12,420 nucleotides of DNA from Actinomycetes bacterium (GTDB lineage Bacteria; Actinomycetota; Coriobacteriia; WRKU01; WQUG01), in contig JAIRWZ010000109.1 in NCBI GenBank assembly GCA_031268615.1, positions 1 to 12,420 on the forward strand, read 5' to 3'. Numbering within the stretch: the first letter of the stretch is position 1; each line of letters starts with the position of its first letter. Below the pieces are notes generated by a model. That model ran no database searches. It saw only the letters and a program-made list of their open reading frames with translations, and was not told the origin of the DNA. Shown here in pieces: positions 1 through 5,625 of the stretch. A program made the translations under genes and the position numbers.

Positions 1-353
1 AAAATCATGGCAATATCACGACCGCGAATCTTTCCCATGTCTTTCTCGCGCAATTGCATTAAATCGCGCCCCTCAAACAGCACTTCCCCGGCATACACCA
101 GCGCTTTTTCATTGTTTAGGCGCATGATGGAGGTGGCGGTCATAGTTTTGCCACAGCCGGATTCCCCAACAATACCGTGAATCTCACCAGCCTGCACTTT
201 CAAATTGATGTCACGCACCGCATAGACCGGCCCACGAGCGGAGTTCAGGGTGACTTCCAGCCCACGTACCGCAATCAGGTCATCGCCCTTGCGGGATAGG
301 CGCGAAAGAGAGCCTGTTTCCCGGACCGCAGGTGTGGATCTTTCAGCGGACAT
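1..353 (-). CDS. Opp/Dpp-type peptide ABC transporter ATP-binding protein (N-terminal part)
   Basis: About 117 residues of an ABC ATPase are visible and the gene runs off the left edge of the window. The Walker A motif GESGCGKT is present, preceded by the usual strands (LIAVRGLEVTL, VYAVRDINLKV, GEIHGIVG). The window ends just before the expected Q-loop glutamine (IRGRDIAMIF). The segment EVLFEGRDLMQLREKDMGKIRG is typical of the DppD/OppD class. It would power the two permeases encoded just upstream. The ATG at 351-353 overlaps the end of the upstream permease by 11 bp, which suggests translational coupling; the ribosome site is weak (TAGG). Walker B and the signature motif lie outside the window. 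Substrate cannot be decided from this fragment; peptides are inferred from the neighbours. Confidence 0.93.
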   Translation of the reverse strand, partial: MSAERSTPAVRETGSLSRLSRKGDDLIAVRGLEVTLNSARGPVYAVRDINLKVQAGEIHGIVGESGCGKTMTATSIMRLNNEKALVYAGEVLFEGRDLMQLREKDMGKIRGRDIAMI

Positions 354-1248
354 TGGCAGCGCCTACCAATCTGCGAAACTTGCGTAAAGAGGGCAGCTTG
401 CGCTGGGTCGGGTCCAGATAGGCCTGCACGCCCGAACCAAAGATATTCAGCGTGACCACGGTGATGATAATCATAAAGCCCGGCGCCAAAGCGACCAGCG
501 GAGCCGAGGTGATAACAATGCGACCATCTTCTAACATCGCGCCCCAGTCTGCCGTCGGCGGCTGAACCCCCAGACCCAAAAACGACATAGCTGACAGGTC
601 CAAAATGGCATAGCCAATGTCAAGCATCATCTGCACCACCAAAGTCGAAATGCAGTTCGGCAGAATTTCGACCAGCATGATACGCCAGTCACCATAGCCG
701 ATGGAGTGCGCAGCTTCGACATAGACCTTATTCTTTTCAACTAGTACCAGCGACCGGGTCAGACGCGCCAACATGGGCACATACACAATCCCCAACGCCA
801 CCACCGCGTTGATAATCCCACGCCCAAACGAGGCGACAAATATGAAGGCCAGCAGCAGAGACGGAAACGACAGGATGACGTCAGAGATTCGCATGAGAAT
901 CTGGTCCAACAGGCCCCCGTAATACCCCGATACCAGCCCGTAGGGAATGCCAATGATGGCAGAAATGGCAACAACCCCAAACGCGCTGATAATCGTAATG
1001 CGACTGCCCACAATCAGGCGCGACAAGAGGTCGCGGCCATCTTTGTCAGTCCCCAGCAGATGGGTCGATGACGGCTCTTCCAACATGGCGGTGATATCAA
1101 TGGCGTTCGGGTCATGCGGCGCCAACTGCGTCGCAAACACCGCGGTCACCACAATAACTACCAACACCGTCAGCGAAATGATTGTCGGCACCGTAAAAAA
1201 GCTCTTCAGCTTGCGCTTCGTCGAGGTCCTCAAATGAAACAAACTCAT
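343..1248 (-). CDS. DppC/OppC-type peptide ABC transporter permease
   Basis: A 301-residue inner-membrane permease of the binding-protein-dependent transport family. It has an N-terminal membrane segment (about residues 20-42), the family's N-terminal motif HLLGTDKDGRDLLSRLI (about 63-79), several further hydrophobic segments, and the EAA loop that docks on the ATPase (VEAAHSIGYGDWRIMLVEILPN, about 177-198). A conserved FLGLGVQPP..DWG..L segment near the C-terminus is typical of DppC, OppC and GsiD. It should form a heterodimeric channel with the DppB-type protein next door. The ATG overlaps the upstream stop as ATGA (1245-1248), so the two are translationally coupled, and a GAGAGG ribosome site sits about 9 nt upstream. 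The substrate (dipeptide, oligopeptide or other) is inferred only from the hydrolase in the same operon. No substrate-binding protein is in the window. Confidence 0.95.
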   Translation of the reverse strand: MSLFHLRTSTKRKLKSFFTVPTIISLTVLVVIVVTAVFATQLAPHDPNAIDITAMLEEPSSTHLLGTDKDGRDLLSRLIVGSRITIISAFGVVAISAIIGIPYGLVSGYYGGLLDQILMRISDVILSFPSLLLAFIFVASFGRGIINAVVALGIVYVPMLARLTRSLVLVEKNKVYVEAAHSIGYGDWRIMLVEILPNCISTLVVQMMLDIGYAILDLSAMSFLGLGVQPPTADWGAMLEDGRIVITSAPLVALAPGFMIIITVVTLNIFGSGVQAYLDPTQRKLPSLRKFRRLVGAANVR

Positions 1249-2198
1249 GCGACGGTACCTCTCTTCAGACGAATCCGCGGGTCAATCAGCCCGTACACCA
1301 AGTCCAGCGCCGTTGATATCGTCATGAACACAAACACCAGCAGCATGGTAACGCCCTGCACCATGGCGTAGTCAGATTTCTGCACCGCGTTAATTAAAAT
1401 CGATCCCAACCCTGCCAAAGAAAAGACATTTTCAACCAAGACCGACCCCACCAGCAAGGTACCGATTTCAATACCCAGCAGCGTGATGACCGGAATCAAG
1501 GCGTTGCGCAGACAATGGCGGATGACGATTTTTGTCCGGGTCAAACCCTTCGCCTTCGCTACCCGATAAAACTGTGAGTGCAGCTGTTCCACCATGCCGG
1601 ATTTCATAACATTGGCATTCAGCGCAATCATCGAAAAGGCCAGCGCTAACGAAGGCAGAAAGATACGCTGTACGAATTCCCAAAAGGTCTGCGACGTCCC
1701 GGTAAACGAAAAAGTCGGCGCATACACCGTAATCATCCAAATCATCAAAATCGAAGTCAGAAACGGCGGAGAGGACACCAGTATCAGCTCGACCAGCGAT
1801 ATCCCCGTATCTAACAGGGAATGTTGTTTCACTGCCATGATAACGCCGGTAGGTATCGCTATCACCACCGATATCAACGTGGACATGATGACAATGCCCG
1901 CGGTAACCGGCAGCCGCTCTTTAATCAGAAAACCAACCGGCTGGCGATATTCAAAACTGGTGCCGAAATCACCATGCAGCATACCAGTAATCCATATCCA
2001 ATATTGTTCGACGGGGGACCGGTCCAGTTTGAAGTCATGGCGAATGGCAGCAATCGTTTCCGGACTGGTCTGTTTACCACCGACAATGACCGCAACCGGG
2101 TCAGTCGGCCCCAGGCGTACCATGGTGAAAATAATGACACTCGTGGCAACCAGCACTATGACATATTGCACTACCTTGTTCAGCGTATAGGATCGCAT
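1245..2198 (-). CDS. DppB/OppB-type peptide ABC transporter permease
   Basis: A 317-residue membrane permease and partner of the DppC-type protein. The N-terminal membrane helix (about residues 9-30) is followed by the family segment DPVAVIVGGKQTSPETI..IRHDFKLD.SPVEQYW, then HGDFGTSFEYRQPV (75-88) and a block of membrane helices. The EAA-like cytoplasmic loop reads YRVAKAKGLTRTKIVIRHCL with RNALIPVITL after it (about 211-240), a classic DppB/OppB sequence. The C-terminus (DLVYGLIDPRIR) also matches the family. Length is normal. It is the second gene of the operon, 37 bp after the hydrolase, with a GGGG run about 11 nt before the ATG as a weak ribosome site. Confidence 0.95.
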   Translation of the reverse strand: MRSYTLNKVVQYVIVLVATSVIIFTMVRLGPTDPVAVIVGGKQTSPETIAAIRHDFKLDRSPVEQYWIWITGMLHGDFGTSFEYRQPVGFLIKERLPVTAGIVIMSTLISVVIAIPTGVIMAVKQHSLLDTGISLVELILVSSPPFLTSILMIWMITVYAPTFSFTGTSQTFWEFVQRIFLPSLALAFSMIALNANVMKSGMVEQLHSQFYRVAKAKGLTRTKIVIRHCLRNALIPVITLLGIEIGTLLVGSVLVENVFSLAGLGSILINAVQKSDYAMVQGVTMLLVFVFMTISTALDLVYGLIDPRIRLKRGTVA

Positions 2199-2235
2199 GG
2201 CTCAGCTGTCCCCGCCCATATCTGTACCGCGCACC

Positions 2236-3120
2236 TTAGTCATGCTCCTCGAAAAAGGCTTCAACCAAAGCGTTATAGGCTTCCTTTTGCTCCACATGAA
2301 CCATGTGCGTCCCGCGCAACAATTCCCAGCGCGCACCGGGAATGCCATCATAGATTTCTTTCACAATCAGCGGAGTCGCCTCATCAGCATGTCCCGAGGT
2401 CAACAGCGTGGGAATGCTAATCTCTCCCAGCCGGTCGCTGACATCCCAGCCCTTCAACTTGCCAATTACCATGAACTCATTGTAGCCCTGCATGGTGTAA
2501 TAGCATTCCCCCGTATTGTCAAGGGAATACGCAACATAGTCCGGGACCGGGTCCATATCCAATACATGACGACGATAAAACTCATCCGCCGCTTCCAGAT
2601 AATCCGGCCGGTCATAGACCCCGTCGTCCAGCCCCCGTTGTATCGCGTCGCGCTGCTCGGGCGGCATATAGGACAGCAGACGGTTAGCCTCTTCCTCCCA
2701 CAGCGGGATGGATGCCGGAGACGACGCCACCACCATTGACTTCACACCCTTTGGCTGCGTCAGCGCATATTGCATTGCCAGCATACCGCCCCAGCTCTGC
2801 CCCAACAGGTGTACCTCATCCAGCCCCAGAGCCTCGCGCAGAACGCCCAGCTCTTCCACCCACAGCGTCGTGTCCCACAGCTCCGGGTCGCCCCCCGGCG
2901 AATTCCCGCAGCCCAACTGGTCGTAATAAATCACTTCCCGGCCATAGCGCCAAGCCAGCTCATCCAGCGATTTCAGATAATTATGCGGGCATCCGGGCCC
3001 ACCATGCAGCGCCAACAGCGGCGTCTTGCCCGGCTCGCTCTGCCCCACCCGCTGGTACCAGGTCTTAAACCTGCGAAAAGGAACGGTTCCCTCAACAATC
3101 TTCAATTCGTCAACGGCCAC
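2236..3120 (-). CDS. Proline iminopeptidase-family alpha/beta hydrolase (peptidase family S33)
   Basis: A 294-residue cytoplasmic alpha/beta hydrolase. Visible motifs are the oxyanion-hole signature HGGPG (39-43), YYDQLGCGNS (66-74) as in proline iminopeptidases, and the nucleophile elbow GQSWGG with Ser109. The likely acid is Asp246 (SGHADEATP) and the likely base is His272 (GTHMVHVE). The length matches the tricorn-interacting-factor F1 / prolyl aminopeptidase group, which releases N-terminal residues, notably proline, from short peptides. It has no signal peptide. The start is GTG (3118-3120), chosen because GAGGAG lies 6-7 nt upstream and the next part of the protein fits the family start. 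As first gene of an operon with a peptide-type ABC transporter, it probably hydrolyses imported peptides. Other S33 members act as esterases or amidases, so the exact substrate is open. Confidence 0.9.
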   Translation of the reverse strand: MAVDELKIVEGTVPFRRFKTWYQRVGQSEPGKTPLLALHGGPGCPHNYLKSLDELAWRYGREVIYYDQLGCGNSPGGDPELWDTTLWVEELGVLREALGLDEVHLLGQSWGGMLAMQYALTQPKGVKSMVVASSPASIPLWEEEANRLLSYMPPEQRDAIQRGLDDGVYDRPDYLEAADEFYRRHVLDMDPVPDYVAYSLDNTGECYYTMQGYNEFMVIGKLKGWDVSDRLGEISIPTLLTSGHADEATPLIVKEIYDGIPGARWELLRGTHMVHVEQKEAYNALVEAFFEEHD

Positions 3121-3166
3121 TGCCTGCTCCTCTCGTCTAAAATTCCTGCGTCTCCATACTTAGCAA

Positions 3167-3195
3167 GGTATAACCGTACCATACTATGCAGAAAA
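3167..3195 (-). promoter_or_regulatory. Weak candidate promoter for the peptide operon
   Basis: On the minus strand TTATAC (about 3168-3173) could act as a -10 box, with TTTTTC 17 nt upstream as a poor -35. It would give a 5' leader of roughly 40 nt and overlaps the direct repeats at 3177-3221, so those repeats could be operator sites. Only the -10 resembles the consensus. Confidence 0.25.
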
Positions 3196-3221
3196 ATTAT
3201 GCAGAAAAATATACCATACTA
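3177..3221. repeat. Nested direct repeats upstream of the peptide operon
   Basis: A perfect 13-bp tandem repeat, TATGCAGAAAAAT, occupies 3185-3197 and 3198-3210. It is flanked by two copies of the 10-mer TACCATACTA at 3177-3186 and 3212-3221, which start 35 bp apart. The core CCATACT occurs a third time at 3154-3160. The cluster is AT-rich and sits about 55-100 bp upstream of the hydrolase GTG start, a place where a regulator or promoter would be expected. Function is inferred only from position. Confidence 0.6.
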
Positions 3222-3290
3222 CTTCTCCACTTTGCCGTGAAGAATCAAACTAGTAACCAATAGTTAACGAAGGAAGTACGCCCAGACCAG

Positions 3291-5468
3291 TTAGGGCGAC
3301 GAAGTAGTCGGCGTAGACGGTGGCGGGTTCGGCGTGGTCTTCTCGTCGTCTTTCTTTCCCCCGCCTTTTTTGGGGTCCGGCCCCTTCGATACATCCAGAT
3401 ACACCGTCGAGCCACTATTCCTTTGATTCACCACAGTGCCCTTGGGCTTGTCGGAATACACCTCGCGCACAACAACCTTAAAGTCTCCCAGCTTGCGCTT
3501 CGCCGCAGCCAGCTTGCTGCCTTCGGTATTGGGCACTGTTATGCGTGTGCGGGGAATATGAAACTTTGAATTGTTGTATTTAGGAGCAGCGGCAGTCTTG
3601 AAAGTTTTATGCTTCGTTTCCTTCAAAGCCTTAACCATGAACTTTTGCCATATCGGGGCGCATACCGTGCCCCCAAAGGCACGCGAACCGTTCAAAATGA
3701 TGGTCTTCTCCGCTGGCCAGCCCACCCATACCGCGGTAGCCAAAGTCGGGGTATAGCCACAAAACCACACATCGCGATTCTTCTGACTGGTTCCGGTTTT
3801 ACCTGCTACCTGCCAACCAGAAACCCGCGCCCGCGTTCCTGTGCCACCGCTGACCACACTCTGCAGCACGCGGGTCGTCGCATAGGCGACTTCCTTACTA
3901 ATAACCCGCTTGCCATCCTCTTTCCACTCGTAAATGGTTTGGTCAGTACGATCCCTGACTTCGGTGATAAAGGTAGGCTCATGATAGACCCCGTTGTTCG
4001 CCAAAGTAGCGTAGGCGCTGGCCATTTCCAACACCGTCACATTTTGCGCACCCAACGCAATGGAATCATAGGCTTTCAGCTTCGTCTTAATACCCATGGC
4101 CTTGGCGGTTTTCACAATTTTTTTCGCACCGATTTCATGCGCCACACGAGCAAACACTGTGTTAACCGAGCCGGCCGTTGCCGACTGCAGCGACATCAAA
4201 CCATGTCCCTGTCCTTCGCTATTGTTGACAACCCAAGGCTTGGGCTTTGTCGGGATAGTGGCCGGCGAAGCGCTGTCAACCATATATCCCGGCGACATGC
4301 CCTCATCTAACGCAGTCGTCAGCGTGAAGGTCTTGAACGATGACCCGGCCTGACGGTGGGCCTGCGTCGCCATGTTGAATTTATTCTTTTTATAGTTACG
4401 CCCCCCCACCAACGCCTTCACAAAGCCGTTTGACGGGTCGATAGATACCAGCGCACCTTCAGGACCCTTTTTGCCGATGGACGTACTCACTGCTTTCTCC
4501 GCGTCTTTTTGCATCGAATCGTCCAGCGTCGTGATAACCGTCAATCCCCCGCCAAAGATGGTACCGGTTGAAAATTTTTCTTTTAGCTCTTTGATGACTT
4601 GCGCGGCGAAATAGGGTGAGGCGTACATGCCATCGTTGGGACTTTTAGCTTTCTTCAATTTGACGGGAGTTTGCAGAGCTTCATCGTATTCGGCTTGCGT
4701 GATGTAGCCGTTGACGCGCATGCGCTCCAGAACTTGGTTACGCCGGTTCAGGGCAATATCGGGGTAGTCGTAAGGTGACGATTTTCCGGGACGCTGGGGC
4801 AAACCGGCTAGCATAGCCGCTTCTGCGATGGTCAAATCCTGAGCGTTTTTGGCAAAATACGTCTGCGAGGCGATTTGAATTCCATAGGCGCCTTCCCCAA
4901 AATAGACGGTATTCAGATACATTGCCAAAATTTCTTCCTTGCTGTAGCGCTTTTCCAGCTCCAGCGCCAACCATGCCTCCCGTACCTTGCGTTTCAGCGA
5001 GATTTCAGTAGCTTCGTCTAGCAAAATCGTCTGGCGAATGTACTGTTGAGTCAGCGTAGAGGCACCCTGCCGATTCCCACCCGCCGTTTTTACCACAGAG
5101 CGCAGAATGCCCATCAAGTCCACGCCGGGGTGCTGGTAGAATCGCTCGTCCTCAACGGCAACGATGGCATCCAACACCCAGGGAGACATTTGCTTCAACG
5201 GAATGCTTTCGCGGTTTTCCAGATACAGACGCGCCAGCAGTTTGCCATCGGCAGAATAGATTTTAGTCGGTTGTGACGCGTCAAAAGCGCCCGCAGCTTT
5301 ATAGTCAGGTAAATCCTTGAGCCAACTGGTTACGACTATTGCTCCCACTCCGAACACAACAACCAGCGTGACAACAGCAAATAGCGCTATGACGGCGCCG
5401 CTGATTTTCCATTTTGTCGCCTGCGCACGACCTGCGCGCGCACGCATATGACGCATAACTGTTGACAT
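3291..5468 (-). CDS. Bifunctional class A penicillin-binding protein with PASTA domain
   Basis: A 725-residue membrane-anchored murein polymerase and cross-linker. It has a basic cytoplasmic N-terminus and one membrane helix (about 22-49). The GT51 glycosyltransferase domain carries EDERFYQHPG with catalytic Glu106, QGASTLTQQ (134-142), the RK..E motif (LKRKVREAW) and KEEILAMYLNTVYFG (178-192). The transpeptidase domain has the SxxK motif at Ser376-Lys379, SVN at 434-436 and KTGT at 557-560, so both activities look intact. Residues about 643-697 (VPNTEGSKLAAAKRKL to TVYLDVSKGP) form a PASTA repeat that binds peptidoglycan or beta-lactams. The tail after about residue 697 is rich in Lys/Gly, then Pro/Thr/Ser. 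This layout is common in Actinomycetota and Bacillota. The ATG at 5466-5468 has AAGGAG 4 nt upstream; Met5 or Met8 are less likely alternatives. Transcribed alone, divergently from the U32 gene. Confidence 0.96.
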   Translation of the reverse strand: MSTVMRHMRARAGRAQATKWKISGAVIALFAVVTLVVVFGVGAIVVTSWLKDLPDYKAAGAFDASQPTKIYSADGKLLARLYLENRESIPLKQMSPWVLDAIVAVEDERFYQHPGVDLMGILRSVVKTAGGNRQGASTLTQQYIRQTILLDEATEISLKRKVREAWLALELEKRYSKEEILAMYLNTVYFGEGAYGIQIASQTYFAKNAQDLTIAEAAMLAGLPQRPGKSSPYDYPDIALNRRNQVLERMRVNGYITQAEYDEALQTPVKLKKAKSPNDGMYASPYFAAQVIKELKEKFSTGTIFGGGLTVITTLDDSMQKDAEKAVSTSIGKKGPEGALVSIDPSNGFVKALVGGRNYKKNKFNMATQAHRQAGSSFKTFTLTTALDEGMSPGYMVDSASPATIPTKPKPWVVNNSEGQGHGLMSLQSATAGSVNTVFARVAHEIGAKKIVKTAKAMGIKTKLKAYDSIALGAQNVTVLEMASAYATLANNGVYHEPTFITEVRDRTDQTIYEWKEDGKRVISKEVAYATTRVLQSVVSGGTGTRARVSGWQVAGKTGTSQKNRDVWFCGYTPTLATAVWVGWPAEKTIILNGSRAFGGTVCAPIWQKFMVKALKETKHKTFKTAAAPKYNNSKFHIPRTRITVPNTEGSKLAAAKRKLGDFKVVVREVYSDKPKGTVVNQRNSGSTVYLDVSKGPDPKKGGGKKDDEKTTPNPPPSTPTTSSP

Positions 5469-5625
5469 ATCGCTCCTTATCGAACCTGTTCTATAATACT
5501 ATGGAGCTGCGAGAGGGACTAATTCGACATCGTGTTTGTTCCCTTACCGTCATTGTGCATAGGCGCAAACCCGTGGCTTTGCCCGTATCCTCCAGGCTGG
5601 ACCTGTAAACGACCGTGAAAGGAAT
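5469..5625. other. Divergent intergenic region between the PBP and U32 genes
   Basis: This 157-bp gap must carry the promoters of both divergent genes. A perfect TATAAT lies on the plus strand at 5492-5497, and its reverse strand reads TATTAT, so this AT-rich spot could be a -10 box for either direction. No convincing -35 box stands at 16-18 bp on either side. A GAAAGGA ribosome site for the U32 gene ends at 5623. No repeat or RNA gene was seen. Confidence 0.35.

Noticed and set aside
4119..4125. A7 tract in the PBP coding strand as a phase-variation site
   Set aside because: It encodes Lys-Lys in a normal frame, and single A7 runs are common; nothing else suggests contingency control.
5462..5497. 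TTGACA (5462-5467) and TATAAT (5492-5497) as a plus-strand promoter for the U32 gene
   Set aside because: The spacing is 24 bp, far from 17, and TTGACA is the reverse of the PBP start codon region, so the -35 match is probably accidental.
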